This document shows positions 43,133-52,625 of a DNA stretch of 64,000 nt, piece by piece. Numbering within the stretch: position 1 is the stretch's first letter; every line of letters starts with the position of its first letter. A program made the translations under genes and the position numbers. The notes beneath the pieces are model-generated. The model ran no database searches and was not told the origin of the DNA. It worked only from the letters and a program-made list of their open reading frames with translations. Source of the stretch: UBA1046 sp012511325 (GTDB lineage Bacteria > Bacillota > Clostridia > Saccharofermentanales > DTU023); assembly GCA_050951925.1 (NCBI GenBank), contig JBMNJZ010000001.1, positions 248,001 through 312,000 on the forward strand, given 5' to 3'.

Positions 43133-46100
43133 CTACCTCTGCTTCTCCTTACGCTGCTGCCGCCAGTCTTCAATCATTGCTGCAGCCCGGGCCTCATATT
43201 CGCTTGGCGCGCCGGCGATCTGTACCCGGTCACGCCCGGTGCGGCCATCATATAAGCAATGCACTTTGAACTGGCAATAAGAACAAGGCGACTGCCCGGC
43301 CCGCAGCACAGTCGGCCTGGCCCCCAGTTCACCGCTGAGAATATCCGCCATGGTCGCCTGCGCGCGGTCAGCGGCAAAGTCTGCTATCAACAGCAATTCC
43401 TCAGAGCTGCCGGTCATTTTTTGTTTGTCGAAGGCGTCGCGCAGCAGTCCGGCAGGATCAGTCGGGACGGGCATGATCCCCAGGCGATTATCGCTCCGCC
43501 GGTCGGCAAAAGTAAAATAACCGAAGCCGCGCGGCGCGGCCTCCGGATACAGATGGCTGAAAACCTTAAGGTAAAGCGGCAGTTGCAGGTTCAGGCCGTG
43601 CACCAGATCCGCCAGCAGAATCTGCCGGCGGCCGCGCTTATAGTCAATCAGAATAAAATCATTTCCCGCTGTGTCGATCCGGTCAATCGTGCCGGTGAGA
43701 GTCACCTGCCAGTCATCCGACATCAGCTTAAGATTATCCCGTTCGGGCAGAGGAAATTTCCATTCCACCGCCCTCGGAAAGAGCAAGTCGCGCCTGATCT
43801 GATCCGCCGTGAGCTGCAGAGTCGTCAGAGCGTAACTTAAAATCCGCCGCTTCATCTGCCCCCTAACCTCCGGGAAACCGAAGTGCATCAGTCCCGCGTT
43901 TTCGACTGCGGTCTCGAAATATTGCTCAAGCTTGCCGGCAGTCAGACCGGACTGCCAGGCCTGCGCCAGTTCCGCTTTCTGACCCGTCTCTGCCACCCCC
44001 TGCCAGGATGCCATCAATTCCTTGATCGACAGCTCCATCACCGCATGCAAGAGACTGCCCTGCTCCCTGGCGCTCGGCTGCCAGATCTCACGCTCATGCA
44101 GGCGCAACAGATAAGTTGCCAGATAGCTATAAGGACAGTGATTATAGCGCTGCAACTGCGACACACTCATCCGGTCGCGCGGCAAAATCAGCGTCCGCAC
44201 CAGATCCCGGGGCAGTCGCAGCAGCTCAGGCCGCCGCTCCGGTCGCAATTTCAGCCCGGCCATATTGTCCAATAATTTCAGTGCTTCAAGCCAGGCCTCG
44301 CGGTCGCCAAGCGGTCTGTAGCGGGCAACTGGATCGGCCAGCGCCAGATTCAGCTGTCTTTGCGCGATCTTAGCCGTATTCCACATCGGCGAAGGCGCAA
44401 AGGGGTCGGACAGCAGGACGGTCACGGTCTCCGTTCGCTCTTCAATTTGTTTCTGGACCAGAGAAACCTCATCCCGATTGAGAGACGGCGTGGTCAGATA
44501 CAGCTGCCCGCGCGGCGCCGTCAGCAACTGCTGCAGTTGCCATTCCCGCGCCAGCGGCAGATCCGCCTGATGGCTGGGAAACATCTTCCGGCTATGCTCA
44601 GCCAGCAGTGCGCGTTCATTGTCGCGCAGATAGCCCTCATCCGCGCTGCGAGGCGGGAAATTGTTCTGATCGGTGCCGACTATGAACAGCACCTCAACCG
44701 GATAAGTCGTCATTTGGCGCAGATTACCGACGCGGATGCTGTCAATCCCCATCGGAATTGAACTATGGCTGAAACCGGCCAGGGCCGCCCGCAGCAGCCG
44801 GGTAAACTCCGCCTGGGACAAAATCAGCGACTGCATAAGCGCCTCGGCTTCTTCCCTGAATGTAAACCACTGATTCCAGGCAACGGTCAAAATCCGGGCC
44901 GCTTCTTCCTCGCCTTGTTCGCGAAGATAAGCGATTCTGCCCTCAAGCCGGACAAATATCTCTTCCTGCAGCCATTCGGAGAGCAGCGCCAGCTTGGCAG
45001 CGCCGAGACGCTTCCGCCGGATTTTGCCGCCAAGTTGATTCAAAGGCTCCAGAACAAGACTGACCTCATTCCAGAGCTTAAATTCAGTGCCGGACAATTT
45101 GCCCGCAGCCAGCAATTGCTCAGGCTCAAAACGGGCGAAATCATGTGGCCGGATCAAGCCCCGGGCCAGACATAGATTGTCGAAATCATCAATCGTCTCA
45201 CCGGACAGCCCGCTGAAACCGGCGCGCAGATACGACATAATAGCTTCCCGGTCAGGCTGCGCCAGCAAATACTCCAGCACGGCATCAAGCTGGCGCAGAA
45301 AAGATGATTGGGACAGAGGAGTGCGGCGATCGATAAAAACAGGCAGGCCATATATCCGGGCAGTCGCCGCCAACAGATCATTGTAAGTCTCCGGGTCGGC
45401 CAGTGCGATGCCGATATCCCGCCGCTGCAGATCGGTTTCGATCAGAATTCTTCTGATCTCGCCGCAGACGAAGCCTAGTTCCGCCCTGGCATTGGGAACA
45501 TAAACAGTTGTAACCGCAGGCATTTTACGCCGGGCCGGTATTTGCTCTGTCAGCAGCCTGTTGCTGATGCCCTTCAATTGTTGTGCAGTGTTCCTGCCGT
45601 GGGTATAAACTGCTTCGCCTTGATCATCCAGTCGATCAGCGCTAACCGTTACGCATAGCGAACTGCAATATCTATTGAGATAAGTCAGAATAGCCAGCTC
45701 CTGGGTGGTAAAGGCCCTGGTCTCGCCGAAGCCCAGAACCCAGACCGCTGTTTCGCGCAGGAAAGCCAGCCGCGGTTCCCGATCGGTCTCTCGCAGCAGG
45801 TCTGCCAAACGATCCAGATCATAATCAGGGTCACTGAGATCATATTGTTGCAGCATCTTTCGGTACTGCTCCAGCAAAAGCGAGAAATCCGCCAGCTTGT
45901 CCGCCGTAAGCGCAGACGGGGCTGCCGCTGCCGCAGCGCTCAGATCGCGGGGTGAGATCTGATAGCGGCTGAAGTCGCCCATTACTGTAACCAGTTCTGA
46001 GGCAAAGCCTGGTTTCCCGACAAATCTGCCGAATCTGCGAAAAGATTTCTCCTTGGATTTATGAGTAACCGGATTGTCCGTTGTTGTTTCTTGTTCTGAC

Positions 46101-46489
46101 TCTGCTTCCGGATCTAAGTTCGTCATCAGCGAGGTCTGCGCTTCGGGTTCGGCAGCTGCCGCTTCCGCAGCGCGGGAATGCTGCTTCTCTGTCTGTTGGA
46201 GAATCTCCTGCAGCAGGAGGGCTTTGCCGGCGGCACTGATCTGCCTTACAGCCAGACCCCCCGCCTCGGAGAACAGCCTGTGCGCTAAACGGGAAAAGGA
46301 CAGTACCTCTGCCATCATCAGACCGGCTTGATTATGCTGCTCCAGATATCTCCTCTCCAGATCGGCTTTCATGCTCTCAGGCACGATCAGAAAGGCCCGG
46401 CGCATCGGGTCTTCGCGCGTGTATAGATTCAGCTCGCTCAGGCAGCGGTCTGCCAGTGCGTTCGGATCGGTACTATAGTAAAGCCTCAC
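43133..46489 (-). CDS. addB: AddB helicase-nuclease subunit
   Basis: Partner of AddA, 1118 residues, with a C-terminal RecB-type nuclease (FILIDYKRGRRQ) and an iron-sulfur staple: CPYSYLATYLLR upstream and CSYCQFKVHC near the C-terminus supply the cysteines. The start is a GTG at 46489, because AGGAGG lies eight bases upstream and the next residues (VRLYYSTDPNALADRCLSE) match where AddB proteins begin; an ATG at 46561 would add 24 residues without a good site. The N-terminal Walker A (GxxGxGKS) of Bacillus AddB is not present. A ~60-residue acidic insertion follows LLQEILQQTEK. Confidence 0.94.
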   Translation of the reverse strand: MRLYYSTDPNALADRCLSELNLYTREDPMRRAFLIVPESMKADLERRYLEQHNQAGLMMAEVLSFSRLAHRLFSEAGGLAVRQISAAGKALLLQEILQQTEKQHSRAAEAAAAEPEAQTSLMTNLDPEAESEQETTTDNPVTHKSKEKSFRRFGRFVGKPGFASELVTVMGDFSRYQISPRDLSAAAAAAPSALTADKLADFSLLLEQYRKMLQQYDLSDPDYDLDRLADLLRETDREPRLAFLRETAVWVLGFGETRAFTTQELAILTYLNRYCSSLCVTVSADRLDDQGEAVYTHGRNTAQQLKGISNRLLTEQIPARRKMPAVTTVYVPNARAELGFVCGEIRRILIETDLQRRDIGIALADPETYNDLLAATARIYGLPVFIDRRTPLSQSSFLRQLDAVLEYLLAQPDREAIMSYLRAGFSGLSGETIDDFDNLCLARGLIRPHDFARFEPEQLLAAGKLSGTEFKLWNEVSLVLEPLNQLGGKIRRKRLGAAKLALLSEWLQEEIFVRLEGRIAYLREQGEEEAARILTVAWNQWFTFREEAEALMQSLILSQAEFTRLLRAALAGFSHSSIPMGIDSIRVGNLRQMTTYPVEVLFIVGTDQNNFPPRSADEGYLRDNERALLAEHSRKMFPSHQADLPLAREWQLQQLLTAPRGQLYLTTPSLNRDEVSLVQKQIEERTETVTVLLSDPFAPSPMWNTAKIAQRQLNLALADPVARYRPLGDREAWLEALKLLDNMAGLKLRPERRPELLRLPRDLVRTLILPRDRMSVSQLQRYNHCPYSYLATYLLRLHEREIWQPSAREQGSLLHAVMELSIKELMASWQGVAETGQKAELAQAWQSGLTAGKLEQYFETAVENAGLMHFGFPEVRGQMKRRILSYALTTLQLTADQIRRDLLFPRAVEWKFPLPERDNLKLMSDDWQVTLTGTIDRIDTAGNDFILIDYKRGRRQILLADLVHGLNLQLPLYLKVFSHLYPEAAPRGFGYFTFADRRSDNRLGIMPVPTDPAGLLRDAFDKQKMTGSSEELLLIADFAADRAQATMADILSGELGARPTVLRAGQSPCSYCQFKVHCLYDGRTGRDRVQIAGAPSEYEARAAAMIEDWRQQRKEKQR

Positions 46490-46584
46490 TGCCAAATCCT
46501 CCTGCTTTATTATACAATGACTCAGACCGGGATAATCGACACTTGTATATTGAAATCGCATTCTAGCTGTTAAAATGGGGGCGC

Positions 46585-48000
46585 ATGGAAAAAGAACAAG
46601 ATAGATTTTCTGAGACCATAGATCTTAAGATGAACGACATAGAAAATGCTTCCGGTTCAATACCGCAGGACAACGAAGTCCCGCAGTCCGAAACGGCTCC
46701 GTCTGATCGCAGCTGGGTGCGAAATGCCATCATCATGTTTTCCGGGCAGCTCGCATCGCAACTCGGCTCGGCAATCGTGCAGTTCGCTCTGATCTGGTAT
46801 GTGACTTTGCGCACTAACTCCGGACTGGCTATGACTTTGATCACGCTGGCCGGTTATGTGCCGCAGCTCCTGATCGCGCCTCTGGCCGGAGTATGGGCAG
46901 ACCGCTACAGTCGCAAATGGGTAATGATAATTTCCGACGGCTCGATTGCGCTGGCCACGCTGTTAGTAGCGATCATGTTCCTGATCGGTTATGACGCCAT
47001 GTGGCTGATCTATATCGTGACCGGCATCCGCTCCTTCGGCAGCGGCATTCACTCGCCAGCCATCACTTCAATCGTGCCACAGGTTGTGCCGCGCCGGGGT
47101 CTGGTGAGAACCAATGCCATCTATCACGGAGCCAGCAATTTGATTTTGCTGGCAGCGCCGGCTCTGGGCGGCGTCGCTGTTTCTATAATGCCGATGTGGC
47201 AAATCTTTATGATTGATGTGGTGACGGCTTCTATCGCGATCTTCTGTCTCTTTGTAATCAAAATCCCGGAAGGTCAATCCAGCCCGGATAATAAAGCCAA
47301 GACCTCACAGTGGCAAGAAATGATCGATGGCTTCAAATATGTGCGCTCGCACACAATCGTCTTCGCCATGCTCAGTGTCTATACGGTTTTCATGATCCTT
47401 ATTTCGCCAGGCGCCGCTTTGCTGCCGCTGTATATCCGGCGCAATTTCGGTCTGGATCCTTTCAATATCACGATTACTCAGATGGCGATCTTCTCCGGTA
47501 TGGCGCTGGGCGGTCTCCTGGTCGCCAAGCGCGGTGAATTTCTGAACAAAGTCCACACCCTGCGCATGGCCGGAGGATTGATTGCCTTGATCATGATCGC
47601 TCTCGGCCTTTTGGGCTATGCCAAATGGGCCGTGATCTGGATGTTCGGACTGGTTCTGTTTTTGTTTGGTCTGGTTGTGCCCTTTTACACAACCAACAGC
47701 ACGGTCTTTCTCCAGGAGGAGGTTCCGCGCCGGTATCAGGGGCGAACTTTCGCCTTGCAGTATATGGTGGGTTCGTTCGCTATTCCGATGGGCACCGTCT
47801 TCTTCGGACCGCTGGCCGACATAGTTTCAATTCAATCAATACTGATCGCGGTCGGCATCGCTCAACTCTTGGTTATTGTCACAACCCGACCGCTATTCCA
47901 CCGCTTGGCCGCCCATTTATACTATCCTGAGCAATTCCCTGCGTCTAAAAACACAAAAATAGAAACCGATGAGGACACAGAGCAAGATAGCCGGAATTAA
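46585..48000 (+). CDS. MFS transporter, probable drug efflux
   Basis: Major facilitator transporter of 471 residues, with a ~45-residue hydrophilic N-terminus, about twelve membrane helices and the loop 2-3 motif GVWADRYSRKWVM. It resembles the MefA-like MFS_3 group that exports macrolides and other compounds, but the substrate is not shown. It is transcribed away from addB; the 95-base gap must hold both promoters. Confidence 0.88.
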   Translation: MEKEQDRFSETIDLKMNDIENASGSIPQDNEVPQSETAPSDRSWVRNAIIMFSGQLASQLGSAIVQFALIWYVTLRTNSGLAMTLITLAGYVPQLLIAPLAGVWADRYSRKWVMIISDGSIALATLLVAIMFLIGYDAMWLIYIVTGIRSFGSGIHSPAITSIVPQVVPRRGLVRTNAIYHGASNLILLAAPALGGVAVSIMPMWQIFMIDVVTASIAIFCLFVIKIPEGQSSPDNKAKTSQWQEMIDGFKYVRSHTIVFAMLSVYTVFMILISPGAALLPLYIRRNFGLDPFNITITQMAIFSGMALGGLLVAKRGEFLNKVHTLRMAGGLIALIMIALGLLGYAKWAVIWMFGLVLFLFGLVVPFYTTNSTVFLQEEVPRRYQGRTFALQYMVGSFAIPMGTVFFGPLADIVSIQSILIAVGIAQLLVIVTTRPLFHRLAAHLYYPEQFPASKNTKIETDEDTEQDSRN

Positions 48001-48057
48001 AATCAACCGATTTCAAACGGTTTCCTTTAACCGGATCCTGAAAAGACAATATTAAGA

Positions 48058-49215
48058 CTAAGTAGGGGGCTGTACCTGGTCGCAGGGGGCAGTCGTAAAC
48101 TCATAATAATGTTGCGGCTTCTCCAGCTCTTTGGAAATGACGATTTTCTGCGGACACTTGGGCTCGCAGGCTTTACATTTGACGCAAGCATTCGGTTGAC
48201 CGCTGCCCAGAGCGGCGTACTCGGCACAGAGTGCGGCCGTATCATCCGTGTCCAGATAGCGATTGTAGAGAGCAAAACTCTCCGGAATATTGACGCCGGC
48301 CGGACAGGGCATACAGTAGTGGCATTCCGTGCAAGGGATGCGCCCTGAGGCCAGATAAAGCTGCCTTACCTCGTCCAGCAGCTCATAGTCATCGGGAGCC
48401 AGCTGATAATCGCCGTTGATGGTAGCCAAATTGTCCCGTAGCTGCTCCGGATTGCTCATCCCGCTCAGAATCGTCAGCACGCCGGGCAGAGAGGCAACAT
48501 ATCTGATCGCCCAGCTGGCAGCGCTGACTGCACTATCCGCCTCCAGCAATCTGGACTGAGCCGCTTCGGGCAGATTAGCCAGCGCGCCGCCGCGCACAGG
48601 CTCCATCACAATCACGGGAATGTCTCGCTCAACCAGGAATTGATAACTGCGCTTGGCATTTTGCAGCTCCCAGTCAAGATAGTTAAGCTGAATCTGGACA
48701 AAATCCCAGTCATGCTTGATCGTATAGGCTTCGAGAATATCCGGCGTATCATGGAACGAATAGCCCAGGTGACGGATAATACCCTGCTCTTTGAGACCCA
48801 GCAGCCAGTCATAGATGCCAAGCTTCTCCGCTTTGGCAATCGTGAAGCGATCCAGCGAATGAAGCAGATAATAGTCAAAATAATCGACCCGGCACTTTTG
48901 TAATTGCTCGGCCAATATCTCCTTGGCATGATTCAGTGTTTCAATACGGAACATCGGCAGCTTGTCAGCCAGAAGATAGCTCTCACGCGGGAATTGCGTC
49001 AGCATTTTGCCGACGAAAATCTCCGACTGATCGCTGTGATACATATAGGCCGTATCATAGTAGTTGATGCCCTGCTCAAGCGCATATTTGATCATCTCAA
49101 AACTCAGATCATAATTGATGTCGGCGCTGTCTTCCGAATTCAAGGGCAGCCGCATCAGACCAAAGCCAAGTAGCGAAGGGCTGCTTTTAATCCCGGGGAA
49201 GCTGCGATATTCCAT
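48058..49215 (-). CDS. Aldo/keto reductase with C-terminal ferredoxin domain
   Basis: NAD(P)-dependent aldo/keto reductase of 385 residues. The barrel begins with LGFGLMRLPLN and has the catalytic Tyr (DTAYMYHSDQSE), Lys (LADKLP) and His (LLHSLDRF). The C-terminal ~90 residues carry two Cys clusters, CTECHYCMPCPAGVNIP and CVKCKACEPKCPQ, which fit [4Fe-4S] sites. Such clostridial proteins are common but uncharacterised. AGGAGG precedes the ATG. Confidence 0.93.
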   Translation of the reverse strand: MEYRSFPGIKSSPSLLGFGLMRLPLNSEDSADINYDLSFEMIKYALEQGINYYDTAYMYHSDQSEIFVGKMLTQFPRESYLLADKLPMFRIETLNHAKEILAEQLQKCRVDYFDYYLLHSLDRFTIAKAEKLGIYDWLLGLKEQGIIRHLGYSFHDTPDILEAYTIKHDWDFVQIQLNYLDWELQNAKRSYQFLVERDIPVIVMEPVRGGALANLPEAAQSRLLEADSAVSAASWAIRYVASLPGVLTILSGMSNPEQLRDNLATINGDYQLAPDDYELLDEVRQLYLASGRIPCTECHYCMPCPAGVNIPESFALYNRYLDTDDTAALCAEYAALGSGQPNACVKCKACEPKCPQKIVISKELEKPQHYYEFTTAPCDQVQPPT

Positions 49216-49445
49216 AATGACCTCCTGAAGAACGATGATCTCGTCCTAAAGATTCTGCTCAAATTCAGAACAACAGAACAGATATTTATCCAATAATAAG
49301 TATCATCATACCAATCTATAGCAGTATTATACTAGTCGGGAAAGCGGCCACAACCTAAATTCCCAGATTCCCACCAGCCGGCTGTTCCAAAGTGGCAAGG
49401 CTGGCTGCGCAGCCTAATCGACAGTCGAAAGCTAAGCCCGGCCGT

Positions 49446-50483
49446 CTAGCCCTCAAGTTTTTTCAGGAAGTGCTCAATACGAGTCAGCTCTTTCTCGGTC
49501 AGGGCAGTAAAAAGATTCATATCTATTTTCTGCCCGATCTGACGCCAGGTGCCGACAATGCGGCCACCGACCAGGATGCTGGGTCGCACCATGCCCGTAT
49601 AGGTAAAGACTTCGCGCATATGCTCTTCCTCAAGGAAAGGATTTGCTGTCTTTTCATAACCCATCAACAGAGGATCGAAACCGGACAGCAGCAGCAGATC
49701 CGGCAAATCGCCATAATCGACGTCGAGATTGAAACCGAATCGCTCCTGTCCTTCGACGGTTATTGTTTCGAGATCAAGCTGCTCCATCCATTCCAGGATA
49801 AGGCCTTTACGGCGTTTGAAATAGTAGCGGGCGTCGTCAATAGTACAAGGGCCGTAATTTTCGAAATAACGGCGAGCGATTTCCAGTTCAGCCTCTTTCT
49901 TCGGCCACGGCTGATAATCCTCCAGTTTCACATAAAGTCCGTCCAGGCCATATTTGCGGTATACCTGACCCGACTCGATCAGATAGCGGATCAGCCCGCC
50001 CCAGGGATTGAATACCGAGCGCTCGGCATCCTTGGGCAATCCGGCTTCCGCCGTGATTATTTTCAATTCATTTCTGGTGCGCGGCCGCTTGGCCAGGGCC
50101 GCCAAAATAATCTCCGCATAATACCGTTTTTCGTTTTCATTCAGATACATATCCGACCGCAGATCGTCGACATCCCTTTGCCCGGTCTGGCGCCCCTGAT
50201 GCAGATACAATGGGATCTCAGCCAGAGGGAAAACATGCAAAGTGCCGCGGATCGACCAGCACCGCACCAGCTCATCACGCCAGCCTTCAGCGCGGAAGGC
50301 CTCCGTCTGCGTCCGCACAACAAAAGCCTGCTCCGGCATCAGATTGTACTGCGCCTGAAAACCATTCAGCTTTGAGCAGATGGTCAAAGGATCGGGTGAC
50401 GGATTGGTCAGCCCCTGGCGGTGCAGAATTATTTTTTTCAGTTCGTTTTTACTAATTTCCATATCATTTTCCGTCTCTGTCAT
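49446..50483 (-). CDS. AlkZ-like winged-helix DNA glycosylase
   Basis: A 345-residue HTH_42-family protein, related to Streptomyces AlkZ, which unhooks DNA crosslinks, and E. coli YcaQ. The family's Q-x-Q catalytic pair is visible (Q43-A-Q45 in GFQAQY), as are the next conserved block CWSIRGTLHVFP and a late GRIVGTWR. Two in-frame ATGs (50483 and 50462) are near; neither has a strong ribosome binding site. In Streptomyces the gene protects against azinomycin; here it may be a general repair enzyme. Confidence 0.85.
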   Translation of the reverse strand: MTETENDMEISKNELKKIILHRQGLTNPSPDPLTICSKLNGFQAQYNLMPEQAFVVRTQTEAFRAEGWRDELVRCWSIRGTLHVFPLAEIPLYLHQGRQTGQRDVDDLRSDMYLNENEKRYYAEIILAALAKRPRTRNELKIITAEAGLPKDAERSVFNPWGGLIRYLIESGQVYRKYGLDGLYVKLEDYQPWPKKEAELEIARRYFENYGPCTIDDARYYFKRRKGLILEWMEQLDLETITVEGQERFGFNLDVDYGDLPDLLLLSGFDPLLMGYEKTANPFLEEEHMREVFTYTGMVRPSILVGGRIVGTWRQIGQKIDMNLFTALTEKELTRIEHFLKKLEG

Positions 50484-50513
50484 TATCAGAGTCCATTATA
50501 CCCTATTCCATTG

Positions 50514-50542
50514 TTGCAACTTAGTTGCATTTATGATATAGT
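50514..50542 (+). promoter_or_regulatory. fur-rbr promoter with overlapping 7-1-7 palindrome
   Basis: TTGCAA (50514-50519) and TATAGT (50537-50542) are exactly 17 bases apart. A perfect 7-1-7 inverted repeat, TGCAACT-T-AGTTGCA (50515-50529), covers the -35 and half of the spacer. This geometry is that of Fur-family boxes, and the first gene downstream is a Fur-family regulator, so autoregulation is likely. Confidence 0.75.
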
Positions 50543-50600
50543 ACTTAAATGGTAGTTAATATTTATTGCTGTCACAATCAGGCGGCTAAATAGGGAAGGA

Positions 50601-51035
50601 TTGACGCCTAAACTGAAAACTGCAACCCGAAATACTCAGCAACGGCAGGTAATCAAGGAATGTATCCGCAAGCTGTCGCATCCGACGGCAGATGATGTCT
50701 GGCATTGCGTGACGGACAAGCTCCCCAATGTGAATAAAACGACGATCTACCGCAATCTCAGCCGCATGGTAGAAGATGGTGCCCTGAAGCGCTTCATGAC
50801 TGAGAATGGAGTCATGCTGTTTGACTCGACGCCGGAGAGACATTATCATCTGCACTGCGAGCGGTGCGGCCGGGTATTTGATGTGGAGCCTACCCTGTCA
50901 GATCAAATCGCGGAAATAGTGCAGCGGGAAAAGCAATTCCTGATCACGGGTCAAAAACTGATTCTCAGCGGCATCTGCGCCGCTTGTCAGGCTTCAGCCC
51001 CTGCCGGAAATAAAAAGGCAACAACGCAAACTTAA
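50601..51035 (+). CDS. Fur-family transcriptional regulator (PerR-like)
   Basis: Ferric-uptake-regulator family repressor of 144 residues: an N-terminal winged helix (TADDVWHCVTDKLPNVNKTTIYRNL) and a dimer/metal domain with ERHYHLHCERCGRVFDVEP and a second CxxC in GICAACQ (structural zinc). Position before rubrerythrin suggests a peroxide sensor (PerR) role. The TTG start at 50601 follows AGGGAAGGA closely. The 7-1-7 palindrome upstream is its probable operator. Confidence 0.92.
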   Translation: MTPKLKTATRNTQQRQVIKECIRKLSHPTADDVWHCVTDKLPNVNKTTIYRNLSRMVEDGALKRFMTENGVMLFDSTPERHYHLHCERCGRVFDVEPTLSDQIAEIVQREKQFLITGQKLILSGICAACQASAPAGNKKATTQT

Positions 51036-51088
51036 TGCGTTAATGCGAATCAAAAATCGCCAATATTTTTCGAAGGAGAAAAACCAGA

Positions 51089-51637
51089 ATGAAGAAAGAT
51101 CTTAAAGGAACAAAAACCGAAGCCAATTTGAAGGAAGCTTTTGCCGGTGAGTCGATGGCCACCAACAAATATGCCTACTATGCTTCACAAGCTAAAAAAG
51201 ACGGCTACGAGCAGATTGCCGCTTTTTACGAGGAAACCTCCAGAAACGAGAGAGAGCATGCCAAACTTTGGTTCAAGGCTCTGCACGACGGCAAAGTCCC
51301 CACCACCACGGTAAATCTGCAGGATGCTGCCGACGGTGAGAATTACGAGTGGACCGAGATGTATGTCAATTTCGCCAAAGACGCTGAAGAAGAAGGCTTC
51401 GGCGAGTTGGCCCGGAAATTCCGCCAGGTAGCTGACATCGAAAGACATCACGAGGAGCGTTATCTCCGCCTGCTGGCCAATATCGAGGAAGACTTGGTCT
51501 TCAAGCGCGACGACGGAGAGACCATGTGGCTTTGCCGCAACTGCGGACATATCCATGTCGGCAAGAACGCACCCAAGGTCTGTGTCGTCTGCGAACACCC
51601 GGAATCCTTCTTCGAGCTGAGAGCCACCAATTATTAA
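51089..51637 (+). CDS. rbr: Rubrerythrin
   Basis: NADH-peroxidase-type di-iron protein of 182 residues that removes peroxide in anaerobes. The four-helix ferritin-like domain has both iron motifs (EAFAGESMATNKY, NEREHAKLW, and DIERHHEERY), and the C-terminus is a rubredoxin domain with CRNCGH and CVVCEHP. AAGGAG precedes the ATG. It lies 53 bases after the Fur-family gene and shares its promoter. Confidence 0.97.
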   Translation: MKKDLKGTKTEANLKEAFAGESMATNKYAYYASQAKKDGYEQIAAFYEETSRNEREHAKLWFKALHDGKVPTTTVNLQDAADGENYEWTEMYVNFAKDAEEEGFGELARKFRQVADIERHHEERYLRLLANIEEDLVFKRDDGETMWLCRNCGHIHVGKNAPKVCVVCEHPESFFELRATNY

Positions 51638-51675
51638 GCAACAGTTATTCAGCCCCCATTGGGCCAATCTATCCA

Positions 51676-51710
51676 AAAGTGCCGGCGCGGTTTTCCGTCC
51701 CGGCATTTTT
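51676..51710 (+). terminator. Terminator after rubrerythrin
   Basis: Stem TGCCGG (51680-51685) with CCGGCA (51700-51705), strengthened by A4 upstream opposite T5 downstream. It closes the regulator-rubrerythrin operon. Confidence 0.8.
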
Positions 51711-51821
51711 AGTCCCCCCCGGACTTCTCAGCGCCCTTAACTCAGCACTCCTGATTAATGCAGCTATATATCACTCCGTTTTTCAAACGAAGACGCCCGG
51801 AATTGCGCGCCGGAGCCCTTA

Positions 51822-51850
51822 GGAACGTTTCCGCCGCAACCGGCGTCTAA
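51822..51850 (+). promoter_or_regulatory. Candidate ECF-sigma promoter
   Basis: GGAAC (51822-51826) and CGTCTAA (51844-51850) with 17 bases between them resemble the -35 and -10 of ECF sigma promoters (E. coli sigma-E type GGAAC/TCTAA). It lies about 215 bases before the ECF sigma gene, in a 354-base region (51711-52064) with no other supportable feature. Confidence 0.5.
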
Positions 51851-52064
51851 TCATTGAACAGAGACACTTAAGTTCTGTCACATGTCTGTTTATGCCTATG
51901 CTTTGTATGCTCGGCACGTACATCTTTCCCCGGTTATTGTAGTACTCCGGGCCGGAAACGTAGTTATTAAGTGAAGCCATATGGTTAAAGCCGAGAAAAC
52001 TAAAGACCGCGACGGATAAGAAGCGCAGTCGGATTAAGACTAAAATCGGAAAGGGGGGACATCG

Positions 52065-52625
52065 ATGCTGACAGATGAGGAGATCCTGTCCTTGTTCTTT
52101 GCTCGCTCAGAACAAAGCATCCGGGAGCTGGACAAAAAGTACGGCAAACTATGTTATCGGATCGCGTTCAATATTCTGAATAACCGTCAGGATGCCGAAG
52201 AATGTGTGAACGATGCCTATTTAGGCGCCTGGAACGCGATCCCGCCGGCGCGGCCGGATCCTCTGCGGCCCTATCTCTGCAAGATCGTGCGCAATTTGTC
52301 TTTGAAGCGCTATTACAGAGAAAAAGCAGCGAAGCGAAGCAGCGTCTACGAGGTCGCTCTGCAGGAGATTGAGCATAGTCTGTCCTCCCCTCATACTGTC
52401 ACAGCAGAGGTCGAAGCCGGAGAGCTGGCTCGCTTGATTGAGGATTTTCTCGATAGCCTGACCAAGGAGAACCGCGTCCTCTTCATGCGGCGCTACGCTT
52501 TTTCCGATACTTATGCCGACATCGCGCAACTGATGGGGATTTCGGAGAAAAATGTCTCGGTCCGACTGACCCGGATCCGCCGGAGCTTGAGAGCTTATCT
52601 GAGGGAAAGAGAGGTACTGGCATGA
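52065..52625 (+). CDS. ECF-type RNA polymerase sigma factor
   Basis: Extracytoplasmic-function sigma factor of 186 residues. Region 2 is seen in NRQDAEECVNDAYLGAWNAI, and the helix-turn-helix of region 4 in YADIAQLMGISEKNVSVRL. A strong AAAGGGGGG site precedes the ATG. Its stop codon overlaps the start of the next gene (ATGA), which encodes a single-pass membrane protein, the usual sigma/anti-sigma arrangement. Confidence 0.95.
   Translation: MLTDEEILSLFFARSEQSIRELDKKYGKLCYRIAFNILNNRQDAEECVNDAYLGAWNAIPPARPDPLRPYLCKIVRNLSLKRYYREKAAKRSSVYEVALQEIEHSLSSPHTVTAEVEAGELARLIEDFLDSLTKENRVLFMRRYAFSDTYADIAQLMGISEKNVSVRLTRIRRSLRAYLREREVLA

Noticed and set aside
49392..50375. 327-codon frame antisense to the AlkZ-like gene
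   Set aside because: Shadow of a gene with a clear family match on the other strand.
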